Program-made: the position numbers and the translations under genes | Shown here: positions 10,486 to 19,143 of the stretch, piece after piece | How positions within the stretch are numbered: the stretch's first letter is position 1 | How the letters are laid out: each line of letters starts with the position of its first letter | Assembly: GCF_017875275.1 (NCBI RefSeq) | Contig: NZ_JAGGML010000001.1 | Location: forward strand, 5,229,001-5,293,000 | DNA length: 64,000 nt | From: Xanthobacter flavus | Lineage (GTDB): Bacteria > Pseudomonadota > Alphaproteobacteria > Rhizobiales > Xanthobacteraceae | Reading direction: 5' to 3' | Notes under the pieces: model-generated | The model's input: only the letters and a program-made list of their open reading frames with translations | Told to the model about the DNA's origin: nothing | Databases searched by the model: none

Positions 10486-10497
10486 TGCAGCGCAGCA
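10486..10497. promoter_or_regulatory. TGCAGCGCAGCA box, inverted partner of the one at 10613
   Basis: This 12-mer is the exact reverse complement of 10613-10624. The two lie 127 bases apart in the gap between the glycerate kinase and GNAT genes. It resembles PhaR-type TGC-rich sites. Confidence 0.4.
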
Positions 10498-10604
10498 GAG
10501 CTGCGGCTGACGCATGGCTCATTTTGTTTGAGTGAAATCAAAAAACTAACCGACAAAGCCTCCAAATCGGCATGGCTTTGCCGTATTGGTCAACGTCAGC
10601 CCTA

Positions 10605-10632
10605 TTGACCTTTGCTGCGCTGCACATAGTTT
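10605..10632 (+). promoter_or_regulatory. Candidate promoter with TGCTGCGCTGCA box in the spacer
   Basis: A -35-like TTGACC (10605-10610) is followed 16 bases later by a weak TAGTTT. TGCTGCGCTGCA (10613-10624) fills the spacer, a position where a bound protein would block RNA polymerase. The gene served is the GNAT protein at 10701. Confidence 0.4.
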
Positions 10633-10700
10633 GAGGCCACCAAGAAGCGGGGGCGACCGGGAGGAACCGGAGGTTTTAGACGCCAAGTCTGGAGACCATT

Positions 10701-11321
10701 ATGACCGATGAGGTCGCACCGGGGATCATCCGGAAGCTTTGGAGCGGAGAAACCGGACGGTTCCGGGACCATCTCCTCAGGCTCGATACGGACAGCCGCC
10801 GGTTCAGGTTCGGCTCCGCAGTATCCCCTGAATTCATCGAGCGCTACGCGTCGCGGGTGTTCCGCACGGGAGCCATCGTGCATGGCTGCTTCGTCGACGG
10901 CGAGCTGCGTGCCGCCGCCGAGCTCTACCCCATGGGCGACGTGCTGCCCGGCGAGGCGGAAGCCGCCTTCAGCGTCGAGACCGATTATCAGAACCACGGC
11001 CTTGGCACCCTGCTGCTCGATCGGGTGATCCTCTCCGCGCGCAATCGCGGCATCCGTTCGTTGTTCATGAGCTGCCTCGCCCATAACCGGCGGATGCAGC
11101 AGATCGCCCGCAAATATGATGCGGAGCTGAAGTTCGAGCATGATGAGGTGACGGCCGAGCTGACCGCGCCCTTCCCCACCGCGCTGTCGCTGGCGCAGGA
11201 AGCCGCGGCGGACGCCCAGGGCATGGCAGGGGCCGTGCTTCAGGCCCAGCGCATCGCCACCAGCCGCATGCTCGACCTCTTCCTCTCCCCTGCGATCGAG
11301 CCGGTGCTGGAGCCGCAGTGA
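10701..11321 (+). CDS. GNAT family N-acetyltransferase
   Basis: A 206-residue protein with one GNAT domain in residues about 10-150. The acetyl-CoA-binding motif A is visible as VETDYQNHGLGTLLLDR near 92-108. The C-terminal 55 residues are helical and Ala-rich, beyond the usual domain. The acceptor is unknown. A GGAG site precedes the ATG. The upstream region contains two inverted TGC-rich boxes, so it may respond to the carbon-storage state. A strong shared terminator follows. Confidence 0.88.
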   Translation: MTDEVAPGIIRKLWSGETGRFRDHLLRLDTDSRRFRFGSAVSPEFIERYASRVFRTGAIVHGCFVDGELRAAAELYPMGDVLPGEAEAAFSVETDYQNHGLGTLLLDRVILSARNRGIRSLFMSCLAHNRRMQQIARKYDAELKFEHDEVTAELTAPFPTALSLAQEAAADAQGMAGAVLQAQRIATSRMLDLFLSPAIEPVLEPQ

Positions 11322-11376
11322 TCCGACCCGTCTGCCCCGACGTGTGACCCGGCCCTTCGCAAGGAGGGCCGGCAAA

Positions 11377-11407
11377 CAAAAACCCCCGGCGGTGCCGGGG
11401 GTTTTTT
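11377..11407. terminator. Bidirectional Rho-independent terminator, GNAT / IalB genes
   Basis: CCCCCGGC (11383-11390) pairs with GCCGGGGG (11394-11401) around a GGT loop, with A-tract before and six T after. It has the same stem as the terminator after hspQ. Confidence 0.93.
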
Positions 11408-11434
11408 ACGTTCAGACCGATCACTGGCCCGAAA

Positions 11435-12229
11435 TCACTGGCCCGTCTTGGCCTTTTCCAGCTCCTGGCCCTTCTTCAGAAGAGCGGCCTTGCCCTGCTC
11501 TTCCTGCTGCTGGGCGGCGGCGCGGGCTTCCTCCACACGCTTGCGCTCCAGCTCCATGGCAACCTTGGCGTCCATGCCGGGGCCATCATAGGCCTTGCCG
11601 AAATCGGCGTTGGAGATGGGCAGGCTCAGGGTGCGGCCGGTGCCGTTCACCATCTGCAGATAGACCGCATTGGCCTTGCGCAGCTTGGCGACGAAGGTGC
11701 CGTCCACCTCCAGATCGCCGATGCAGGTCGCGCCGCCGCCCTGGATGGGCTGGCACAGCACGAACGGGATGTTCACCGGGTCCTTGTCGAGGGTGATGCG
11801 CAGGCCGGGCTGGAGGCGCATGCCGAGCGGCACGGAGATGTTGATGTGCTTCTTGGGCTCATCCTGCATCTCGATGATGTCGACCTTGGCGATCGCCTGG
11901 CTTTCCACGCCGAGCACCTGGGTCAGCACGCAGACCTGCTTCTTCCGCTCGGGGACTTCCTGGCAGATCTTCTGCCACGGCGAGGCGGAGAACTTCACGT
12001 CCGGCTCGCCCTGCTGGGCCTGGCCCGGCTGCGCCGCACCAGCGGGCGCGGCAGCGGCGGGCGCCGCAGGCTTGGCGGCGGGCGCCGCAGGCTTGGCCGG
12101 GGCGGCAGGCTTCGCCGGCTGGGTCGCGGAGGGCTGGGTCTGGGCAAAGGCCGGACCGGCGAGCGCCACAGTGAGCAGCGTGGCGGCGACGGACGCCGTG
12201 AGCCGCGCGGTGGAATGGGTCTTCGTCAT
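11435..12229 (-). CDS. Invasion-associated locus B (IalB) family protein
   Basis: A 264-residue exported protein. A signal peptide covers residues 1-29 (cut after AFA), followed by an Ala/Pro/Lys linker to about 72, then the IalB domain at about 75-220 with paired Cys residues (WQKICQE, QVCVLTQ, VLCQPIQ, ATCIGDL) that could form disulfides. The last 45 residues are a charged coiled coil (ELERKRVEEARAAAQQQEEQ). IalB proteins occur throughout Hyphomicrobiales in the periplasm or outer membrane; outside Bartonella their role is not known and need not involve invasion. Confidence 0.9.
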   Translation of the reverse strand: MTKTHSTARLTASVAATLLTVALAGPAFAQTQPSATQPAKPAAPAKPAAPAAKPAAPAAAAPAGAAQPGQAQQGEPDVKFSASPWQKICQEVPERKKQVCVLTQVLGVESQAIAKVDIIEMQDEPKKHINISVPLGMRLQPGLRITLDKDPVNIPFVLCQPIQGGGATCIGDLEVDGTFVAKLRKANAVYLQMVNGTGRTLSLPISNADFGKAYDGPGMDAKVAMELERKRVEEARAAAQQQEEQGKAALLKKGQELEKAKTGQ

Positions 12230-12550
12230 CGTGGCCTTTCCTGTGGTCTCTGCCGCCGGGCTCCCGCATGCGCAGGCGCACGCGCACGCCGGAGCAGCCC
12301 GCGCCCCCTCTCGGACACCGGCTCTCTCCTGCCCAATTGAGGCGAGAAGGTGACAAACCGGTCGTCATCTTCACATCTGGCGGCAGGCGCTAGATTGCGG
12401 AGGATTGCGGCCAACTGACGGCGCCCCCTGCAACCTGCGGCAAATGCTTACCGGACGCCGCGCGTGGGTGTCTGATTATGGCATACGAATCAAGACCCCG
12501 TCTTTGCTATGCTTGGCCTTGCGGGGGCAAAGGTGCGTCGGAGGGCCATG
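12230..12550. other. Intergenic region between divergent IalB and binding-protein genes
   Basis: A 321-base gap. It has a short direct repeat of ATTGCGG near 12395-12410 and a TATGCT at 12508-12513 facing the binding-protein gene, but no convincing complete promoter. Confidence 0.45.
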
Positions 12551-14380
12551 ATGACCGGCTGCGGAACAGCCCTGCGCGCGACGGGGACGGCTTGCCTTCT
12601 CGCCGTCGCCATTCTGCTGGCGCCCGGAGGCGACCGAGCCGCGGCCCAACCGCTTGACAAGGCCGCGGCCATCGCGATGCGCGGGGCGCCCGCGTTGCCG
12701 CCCGGCTTCACGTCGCTCGCCTATGCCAATCCCGATGCGCCCAAGGGGGGACGGCTGACGCTCTCCCTGCTCGGCACCTTCGACAGCCTCAATCCCTTCA
12801 TCGTGAAGGGCACCTCGCCCGCCGTCCTGCGCGGCATGGTGACCGAAAGCCTGATGGCGCGTTCGCTGGACGAGCCCTTCACGCTCTACCCGCTGCTCGC
12901 GCGTGCCGTCTCCACCGACGAGACGCGCTCCTTCGTCGAGTTCACCCTCGATCCGGCCGCCCGCTTCTCGGACGGCAGCGCGCTGACCAGCGCCGACGTG
13001 CTGTTTTCGTTCTCCCTCATGCGCGATATGGGCCGGCCCAATCACCGGCTCTATTACGGCAAGGTCACCAAGGCCGAGGCGCCGGACGCCCATACCGTGC
13101 GCTTCACCTTCGCCGAGCCGGACCCCGAGCTGCCCCTCATCATGGGGCTGATGCCCGTCTTCAGCGCGCAGGGGATCGACCGCACGCGGTTCGAGGAGAC
13201 GACGCTCACCCCGCTCCTCGGCTCCGGCCCCTACAAAGTGAGCCAGCTAAACGCCGGTGCTTCCCTCACGCTGGAGCGCAATCCGGACTATTGGGGGCGG
13301 AACGTCGCCTTCAATCGCGGCCTCTACAATTTCGACCGCCTGGATTTCGTCTACTTCCGCGATGCGAACAGCGAGTTCGAGGCGTTCCGCAAGGGCCTCA
13401 TCGACGCCCGCTTCGAGACCGATCCCGGACGCTGGGAGACAGCCTACGATTTTCCCGCCGTCCGGTCCGGCGAGGTGGTGAGGGAAACCATTCCCACAGG
13501 CATTCCCAAGCCCTACTCGGCCTTCGTCTTCAATACGCGGCGCCCGCCGCTGGACGACATCCGGGTGCGGCGCGCGCTGATCGAGCTGTTCGATTTCGAA
13601 TGGCTGGACCGCAGCTTCTACCATGGCCTCTACCGGCGCACCGGCAGCTTCTTCGAGGGCTCGGTCCTCTCCAGCATTGGGCGGCCGGCGGATGGGCTGG
13701 AGCGCAAGCTGCTCGCCCCTTTCCCCGGCTCGGTCGTGCCGGACGTGCTCGCGGGCACCTATCGGCCCCCGGTGTCCGACGGATCGGGCCGCGACCGCAC
13801 CCACCTCAAGGCCGCGCTCGATCTGCTGGAGCAGTCCGGCTTCGTGCTGCGCAAGGGCGCTCTGGTGAATGCTGCAAGCGGCCGGCCACTGGCGCTGGAG
13901 CTGATGGTGGTGACGCGGGACCAGGAGCGCCTCGCGCTCGCCTGGCAGGCGCAGCTGAAGCGGGCAGGCATCACGCTCAACGTGCGCTACGTGGATGCGG
14001 TGCAGTTCGACACCCGGCGGCAGGCCTACGATTTCGACCTCATGCCCTATGCATGGTCGCAATCCCTCTCGCCCGGCAACGAGCAGGCCTTCTATTTCGG
14101 CGCGGCCGCCGCCGACACGCCGGGCAGCCGCAACTATATGGGCGCGAAGGCGCCGGCCATCGACGCCACCATCGCCGCCCTCATCGCAGCGCGGGACGAA
14201 GCCGGCTACGTGGCCGCCGCGCGGGCGCTCGACCGGGTGCTCATCTCGGGCGCCTATGCGGTGCCGCTGTTCCACACGCCGGGGCAGTGGCTTGCGCGCT
14301 GGACGCATATCGCCCGGCCCGAGCGGGCCTCGCTTTACGGCACCCTGCCGGAAACCTGGTGGCGCGTGCCAGGCAAGTGA
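12551..14380 (+). CDS. ABC transporter extracellular solute-binding protein, family 5 (YejA-like)
   Basis: A 609-residue periplasmic binding protein of the peptide/nickel family, closest in layout to YejA, which binds oligopeptides and microcin C. Residues 1-32 form a signal peptide. YANPDAPKGGRLTLSLLGTFDSLNPF near 60-85 is the family start, and ERNPDYWGRN is the conserved binding-protein signature. GGAGGG lies 5 bases before ATG 12551; the ATG at 12548 is too close to it and the one at 12509 has no site. No permease or ATPase genes are adjacent, so its transporter must be elsewhere or shared. Confidence 0.9.
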   Translation: MTGCGTALRATGTACLLAVAILLAPGGDRAAAQPLDKAAAIAMRGAPALPPGFTSLAYANPDAPKGGRLTLSLLGTFDSLNPFIVKGTSPAVLRGMVTESLMARSLDEPFTLYPLLARAVSTDETRSFVEFTLDPAARFSDGSALTSADVLFSFSLMRDMGRPNHRLYYGKVTKAEAPDAHTVRFTFAEPDPELPLIMGLMPVFSAQGIDRTRFEETTLTPLLGSGPYKVSQLNAGASLTLERNPDYWGRNVAFNRGLYNFDRLDFVYFRDANSEFEAFRKGLIDARFETDPGRWETAYDFPAVRSGEVVRETIPTGIPKPYSAFVFNTRRPPLDDIRVRRALIELFDFEWLDRSFYHGLYRRTGSFFEGSVLSSIGRPADGLERKLLAPFPGSVVPDVLAGTYRPPVSDGSGRDRTHLKAALDLLEQSGFVLRKGALVNAASGRPLALELMVVTRDQERLALAWQAQLKRAGITLNVRYVDAVQFDTRRQAYDFDLMPYAWSQSLSPGNEQAFYFGAAAADTPGSRNYMGAKAPAIDATIAALIAARDEAGYVAAARALDRVLISGAYAVPLFHTPGQWLARWTHIARPERASLYGTLPETWWRVPGK

Positions 14381-14385
14381 GCCTT

Positions 14386-14874
14386 TCAGGCGGGCACCAT
14401 CCCTGGCCGGGCGCGGACCGCGCGAACCCCGGCAAGGACGAAGGCGAGGAGCACGATGCCCTGTGCGATGGCGAACGGCGGCTCGGACTGGGTCGGCGCC
14501 AGGGCGGCAAAGGCCGGCACCTTGGCGAAGGCCTGCGCGACCGCGACGAACACGAGAAAATAGAGGCTGGCCACGGCGGAGCCGACATAGACCGCGCGCC
14601 ACAGGCCCACAAGGCCGGCGCCATAGAGCGCATAGGCCGCCACGGCCAACACCACGAGGGCGATCCCGCCCACCACATGGGATGGCTTCACGCCGAAGAA
14701 CGGAAACAGGAAGCCTGTCGCGCTCGCGAGAAAGGCCAAGGCCAGAAACGCAGCGGTGAGCCCGGCGCCCGCGCGCTCGCCCCGCATCAACGCCAGGACC
14801 ACGGGTATGCCGATGACGATGGCCAGAATACTGATCCAGGTGTGTAACCCAGTGAGCGTGGTCGGATCGAACAT
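14386..14874 (-). CDS. Integral membrane protein, function unknown
   Basis: A 162-residue protein with four or five hydrophobic segments, near residues 11-30, 36-60, 65-86, 92-115 and 132-152. I do not recognise a named family beyond a general small multi-pass membrane protein. A AGGGG site lies before the ATG. It converges on the binding-protein gene with only 5 bases between the stops and no hairpin terminator. Confidence 0.7.
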   Translation of the reverse strand: MFDPTTLTGLHTWISILAIVIGIPVVLALMRGERAGAGLTAAFLALAFLASATGFLFPFFGVKPSHVVGGIALVVLAVAAYALYGAGLVGLWRAVYVGSAVASLYFLVFVAVAQAFAKVPAFAALAPTQSEPPFAIAQGIVLLAFVLAGVRAVRARPGMVPA

Positions 14875-15317
14875 GGCTGCCCCTTTGCTGTGCGGCAGCG
14901 ATGATGCGCTATTCTCAAGCCTCCTGCACGCAAGCCGTGTGGGCGGAAAACCAGATTTGGCGCGGCTTCGGAACTCCTAAAAACATCCGGCTTGGGCTGG
15001 ACAGGCCCACCGCAACGCAGCAGGTTATGCCGCAAGGGCAAATAACGGCCGCAATTGCCGACGAAGCTCCATTGCTCCGATTGCGGTAGTAGCTTGCGGC
15101 AAAACTTCGTCCGCTGTACTTGGTGGCGAATAGAGAATGTCGTGAGGTTGCACGCCGAACGGCGCCCAATGCGCGGGCACTGGCCGCGAATGCCAGAATG
15201 CGCGGTAAACACGGGGAGTTCGGCACGGACCATCGGTCAGGGGATGGTCATCCGTGAGTGTCTTCAACGCCGGTCCCTCGCCAGTCTGGCCGGGGACTTC
15301 GTTGGGAGGTGAATGCG
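14875..15317. other. Intergenic region with lower GC and a TGC-rich box
   Basis: A 443-base gap, visibly less GC-rich than its neighbours. It contains CGCAACGCAGCA at 15011-15022, whose complement matches TGCTGCNNTGCA in 11 of 12 positions. Short frames in it lack ribosome sites. No RNA structure was recognised. Confidence 0.45.
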
Positions 15318-16199
15318 ATGGCTCGCCGTGAAATGGCTCGCCTTGGACTTGCGGCAGGCAGCCGCTCTGAATTCGAGGCCACCCGGCCAGAATACCCGCT
15401 TCGATACCGCTCCGAGTCCGCGCAGCCCCAGCGCCCGACCGTTCCATCCCGCATCGGCGCCGGAAGCCGGCCCCGCCGAAATTCAAAGCGCAGCGACGGC
15501 CTCATGCTGTGGCGGGTTCTGGGCATATCGGCTGCCACGCTCATCCTCGGCATGGGTGGTTTGCTGGCTTACAATCTCGTCACCCCCCCTGCCCCGGCCG
15601 GCGCCGCCAAGCCCATCCAGGCCGCAGCCGCCACACCGTCGCCCCCGGCATCCTCGCAGACACCCGCCCTTTCAGCGCCAGCGGCTCCGGCCCCAAGCGC
15701 CACGGCGAAACTGGCGCAGACGACCCCGCCACGGCGCATCGCCGAGGCGGGACATGGCCAGTCGGCGCTGAAGGTCGCCTCGCTCCTCGGCGGCGGTGGC
15801 GAGACGGTAGCCCTGCCCATTCCCGAGGCCGGCCCGACCCCCGCCGATTTTTCCCGTCCCGCCTTTCTTGAGCCGTTGGACGATGCAGACGCCGCCGCCA
15901 CGGCAGCCAGGGGCGAAGCCGTGCCAGAGACGAAGCCCGCTGCCGAAGCCGCCCCGCTGCCGGCGCCCCGCCCCGTCAAGATGGCATCGGCCGACGCGGC
16001 GGCTTCAGACGCAGACGCGGCTGAAACCGCTCGCATCCGGTCAGCGGTAACGATGCGCTCCGGGCCGCGCCGGTCGGCGTCGCCCATCGGCACGCTGGAG
16101 GCCGGCACCAAGGTGAAGCTCTATTCGTGCAAAAGCTGGTGCGAGGTTTCCACCGGCGACAAGCGCGGCTGGGTCTACAAGTCGTCCGTGGATCGCTGA
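15318..16199 (+). CDS. Membrane-anchored protein with C-terminal bacterial SH3 domain
   Basis: A 293-residue single-pass protein. A basic cytoplasmic region of about 60 residues precedes a membrane segment near 62-88 (LMLWRVLGISAATLILGMGG). A long Ala/Pro-rich periplasmic linker follows, then an SH3b domain at about 238-293 (MRSGPRRSASPIGTLEAGTKVKLYSC, ending RGWVYKSSVDR). SH3b domains usually bind peptidoglycan or peptides in the envelope. The start at 15318 follows GGGAGGTG; the frame is open 60 bases further up. Its stop overlaps the convergent HicB-type gene by 25 bases. Confidence 0.82.
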   Translation: MARREMARLGLAAGSRSEFEATRPEYPLRYRSESAQPQRPTVPSRIGAGSRPRRNSKRSDGLMLWRVLGISAATLILGMGGLLAYNLVTPPAPAGAAKPIQAAAATPSPPASSQTPALSAPAAPAPSATAKLAQTTPPRRIAEAGHGQSALKVASLLGGGGETVALPIPEAGPTPADFSRPAFLEPLDDADAAATAARGEAVPETKPAAEAAPLPAPRPVKMASADAAASDADAAETARIRSAVTMRSGPRRSASPIGTLEAGTKVKLYSCKSWCEVSTGDKRGWVYKSSVDR

Positions 16200-16606
16200 A
16201 CGGGCGCCCCGTCCGTTTTCTCCCGGGCCACGGCCCTTGCCTGGTCGGTGGGCACTTCCGCCGGCGACACCCGCCCGCTGCGGGGAACCTGCCCTTCCGC
16301 CGAAGCTCCATCGCCCGGCACTTGTTGACCGGCGTCCGCCTGCGTTGAAGCGGCCCGGAGCGGCAGCGGGACGAGGACGGCAATGCCTCGTCCCATCCAG
16401 TCGGGCTGTGCCGCGTCCAGCATCTGTGTGTTCGCGGCGGCGGGAAAGTCGGCGTTGCGCTCCGCAAGCTCCGCCGCCACCACTTCGGCGGCGTGGGCCA
16501 CGGCTGTCGCCAGCGTCTCGCCATCCGCCTGAAGCCCGGGGAATTCCGGAAAGCTCAGCCGAAAGCCGCCCGCTTCTTCCCGGATAATACCGATCACATG
16601 GTTCAT
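16175..16606 (-). CDS. HicB-like domain protein without a HicA partner
   Basis: A 143-residue protein. Residues 1-65 match the HicB antitoxin partial-RNase-H fold (MNHVIGIIREEAGGFRLSFP, then FPGLQADGETLATAVAHAAE). The rest is a polar tail of low complexity with no recognisable DNA-binding helix. HicB normally neutralises the mRNA-cleaving toxin HicA, but no HicA-size gene with the usual His residue lies on either side, so this is probably a solitary HicB-like protein. Start at 16606 follows GAGGAGG. It lies downstream of dinB on the same strand. Confidence 0.75.
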   Translation of the reverse strand: MNHVIGIIREEAGGFRLSFPEFPGLQADGETLATAVAHAAEVVAAELAERNADFPAAANTQMLDAAQPDWMGRGIAVLVPLPLRAASTQADAGQQVPGDGASAEGQVPRSGRVSPAEVPTDQARAVAREKTDGAPVQRSTDDL

Positions 16607-16692
16607 GGCGCGTCCTCCTCGGGAGGTAAGCGCGGGGGCTGCTTCCGCGTTCCGTCTCGCAGCCAGCGGAGCCCGCCGCGAGATATGAGCCT

Positions 16693-17994
16693 TCACCTTT
16701 TCCTGTCGCGCCGGTCGGTGGTGGCATCAAGCAGGATGCCGCGCGAGACGGCGGCGCGGCCGAACTTGGCGCGCAGTGCGTCCATGGCGGTCTCGGTGGC
16801 CTTGAGGCGCTGGCTGGTGGTGTCCACGAGGTCGGCGGGGTCAGCATCTTCGATGGGGCCGAGGTCAGACACGCCGACGCCGATCAGCCGGAAGAGCGTG
16901 CCATCCGCCTCCTTCACCAGAAGCTCATGGGCCGCCGCGTTGATGCGGGCGGCAAGGCAGGTCGAGGCCTCCAGCGTGCGCGAGCGGGTGCGCAGGCGGA
17001 AATCAGCGCTCTTCAGCTTCAGCGTGACCGACCGCCCGGCGATGCCGGCGCGCTTGAGGCGGTCGCTCACTTCCTCGGAAAGCGCATAGAGCGTCTGCTC
17101 CAGCGGGCGCAGGGCGCCGATATCGCGCTCGAATGTGGTTTCGGCGGACACGCTCTTCGCCTCCCGCTCCGGCTCCACCTTGCGCGTGTCTAGGCCGAAG
17201 GCGAGGCGCGAGAGCCGCAGGCCCTCCGCACCGTAGCGGCGGGCGAGGTCGGCCGGTTCGGCGCGCTGCAGGTCGCCGATGGTGGAAAAGCCATCCCGCG
17301 CCAGCTTGCCGCCGAAGGCTGCCCCCACCCCCCAGATGAAGGTGACGGGGCGCGGCGCCAGAAATTCGGCCGCCTCGCTCTGGCCGATCACCGAGAAGCC
17401 GCGCGGCTTGTCGAGGTCCGAGGCGATCTTGGCGAGGAATTTGTTGGCCGCGAGCCCCACCGAGACGGTGATGCCCACCTCACGCTCCACATCGCGGGCG
17501 AAGCGCGCAAGGGTGCGCGCGGGGCTGGCCCGATGCAGGGCCTCGGTGCCCGAGAGATCGAGGAAGGCCTCGTCGATGGAGAGCGGCTCCACCAGCGGGG
17601 TCAGCGCCTTCATGCGGGCGCGGACCTCGCGGCCGACCTTCACGTATTTCTCCATGTTGGGTTTCAGCACCACCGCATCCGGGCACAGGGCCAGCGCCTT
17701 GAACATGGGCATGGCGGAGCGCACGCCGTGGATGCGGGCGATGTAGCAGGCGGTGGAGACCACCCCGCGCTTGCCGCCGCCGATGATGAGCGGCACATGG
17801 GCGAGGTCCGGATTGTCCCGCTTTTCCACCGCCGCATAGAAGGCGTCGCAATCCACATGGGCGACGCTGAGGCTATGCAACTCGCCATGGCGCACCACCC
17901 GCGGGCTGCCGCACGCAGGGCACCGCGCACCCCGCGGCCCGTCCAGCGCGGGAACGTCCGAGAGGCAGTCGCGGCAGAGGCCGGGCGCGGTCAT
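16693..17994 (-). CDS. dinB: DNA polymerase IV with N-terminal zinc ribbon
   Basis: A 433-residue Y-family translesion polymerase. Catalytic residues are Asp48 (AHVDCDAF) and Asp141-Glu142 (SIDEAFLD). A finger/palm region, helix-hairpin-helix near 235-260 and little-finger domain to about 400 follow. Unlike the Escherichia coli enzyme (351 residues) it begins with about 40 extra residues holding Cys7, Cys10, Cys25 and Cys28, a CxxC...CxxC zinc ribbon seen in many Hyphomicrobiales DinB proteins. I see no clear C-terminal beta-clamp motif and no GTTC-N7-GTTC LexA site upstream. The DUF3572 gene precedes it by 24 bases. Confidence 0.93.
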   Translation of the reverse strand: MTAPGLCRDCLSDVPALDGPRGARCPACGSPRVVRHGELHSLSVAHVDCDAFYAAVEKRDNPDLAHVPLIIGGGKRGVVSTACYIARIHGVRSAMPMFKALALCPDAVVLKPNMEKYVKVGREVRARMKALTPLVEPLSIDEAFLDLSGTEALHRASPARTLARFARDVEREVGITVSVGLAANKFLAKIASDLDKPRGFSVIGQSEAAEFLAPRPVTFIWGVGAAFGGKLARDGFSTIGDLQRAEPADLARRYGAEGLRLSRLAFGLDTRKVEPEREAKSVSAETTFERDIGALRPLEQTLYALSEEVSDRLKRAGIAGRSVTLKLKSADFRLRTRSRTLEASTCLAARINAAAHELLVKEADGTLFRLIGVGVSDLGPIEDADPADLVDTTSQRLKATETAMDALRAKFGRAAVSRGILLDATTDRRDRKR

Positions 17995-18018
17995 GGCTTC
18001 AGAAGGCGGTGCCGCCGG

Positions 18019-18345
18019 CTACATGGGACGCCGGACGATCGCGTCCGGATCGACGGGCGGCGACAGGATCTCGTGGGCAGCAACCACATGGCGCGGATCG
18101 AGGCCCTTGTCGGCAGCGAAGGCAAGGAGAAGGGGCTCGTCCGCCAACACGAAGGCGAGCACGCCCGCGCCGAAATCGCGCCGGCTCGCAGCCTCGCGCA
18201 GGCTGGCGGGGGTGAGGCCGGTCTCGGCAAGGAATCGGACGAGGCGCTCGCCATCGGCGGCGATGAAGGAAAGGGCGGATACCGCCACCTCCTGGGCCGC
18301 ATCACGCTGGGCCTTGAGGCCCCTTGGTTTGTCCTGAATGGGCAT
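18019..18345 (-). CDS. DUF3572 family protein
   Basis: A 108-residue, mostly helical, soluble protein of the DUF3572 family (ALSFIAADGERLVRFLAETGL, then DFGAGVLAFVLADEPLL). Function is unknown. In Hyphomicrobiales it is usually found beside divK and dinB, as here, where it is divergent from divK and 24 bases before dinB, so it is probably cotranscribed with dinB. Confidence 0.88.
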   Translation of the reverse strand: MPIQDKPRGLKAQRDAAQEVAVSALSFIAADGERLVRFLAETGLTPASLREAASRRDFGAGVLAFVLADEPLLLAFAADKGLDPRHVVAAHEILSPPVDPDAIVRRPM

Positions 18346-18457
18346 TTGCGCTTCCGCAAGGATTGGGGTCTAGCTGTCGGCGGCATTCCAGCACGTTCGC
18401 CGCGTGCTGCGAAGGGTGGCAGGATGCGGCGAAGTCGGGCCGGGTTCGGGGGACGCG

Positions 18458-18826
18458 ATGACCAAGACGGTGATGATCGTGGAGGACAACGAGCTCAACA
18501 TGAAGCTCTTCCACGACCTCCTGGAGGCGCACGGCTATCGCACGGTGGAGACGCGCTCCGGCGTCGAGGCGGTGGAGCTCGCCCGCGCCAACCGGCCGGA
18601 CCTCATCATCATGGACATCCAGCTGCCGGAGATTTCCGGCCTCGATGTCACCCGCAAGCTGAAGGCTGACCCCGAGCTGCGCGCCATTCCGGTGGTGGCC
18701 GTCACCGCCTTCGCCATGAAGGGCGACGAGGAGCGCATCCGCGCCGGCGGGTGCGAGGCCTATCTGTCCAAGCCCATCTCGGTGGCACGCTTCCTCGAGA
18801 CGGTGCGCCAGTACACGGGCGGATGA
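18458..18826 (+). CDS. divK: Single-domain response regulator DivK
   Basis: A 122-residue receiver domain with no output domain. In Caulobacter DivK is phosphorylated by DivJ and dephosphorylated by PleC, and controls the CckA-CtrA cell-cycle pathway and polarity. The phosphoacceptor is Asp53 ([12 protein letters not shown]), with the acidic pair Glu9-Asp10, Thr in [12 protein letters not shown], and Lys in YLSKPIS. The start at 18458 follows GGGGGAC. In many relatives pleD, the diguanylate cyclase, lies directly downstream; here an RDD gene does. Confidence 0.95.
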   Translation: MTKTVMIVEDNELNMKLFHDLLEAHGYRTVETRSGVEAVELARANRPDLIIMDIQLPEISGLDVTRKLKADPELRAIPVVAVTAFAMKGDEERIRAGGCEAYLSKPISVARFLETVRQYTGG

Positions 18827-19143
18827 GGTGGGGACGGACGAATCACCGCCTTTTCCTTTCGCCCCGTTGTGCTAGTCTTCGTGGCTTCCAGATGCGAGGC
18901 GAAAGGTGCGTGCCCGGCGGTGCCGGCTCCAATGCCCTTTCGCTGCCAGACAACCCTACGGAGTGCTCAGGTCCGCCGCATCTCCTGGGTCCGTGGGGTT
19001 TGGCCGGTGGGTGAGCGTCGCGGGAGGCCTCCCCGCCCGCTCCCCGCCGGCCAGCCTACCCGCCCATTTCTGTCTCCCTGCCGGCTCCTCTTGCGTCGCC
19101 CGCGCTTCGACACCACGTTTCGTGCTGAAGGAGTTGCACTGCC
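18827..19143. other. Intergenic region between divK and the RDD gene
   Basis: A 317-base gap, rich in C-tracts on the plus strand. No gene, repeat or clear terminator seen. Confidence 0.5.

Noticed and set aside
9081-10565. Long minus-strand open frame opposite the glycerate kinase gene
   Set aside because: No recognisable protein, and the plus strand has a complete kinase with a ribosome site.
13247-14602. Long minus-strand open frame opposite the solute-binding protein gene
   Set aside because: Arg/Gly/Pro-rich, no domain; the plus strand encodes a full binding protein with a signal peptide.
17995-18018. SOS (LexA) box before dinB
   Set aside because: No GTTC-N7-GTTC pattern in the short gap or before the DUF3572 gene.
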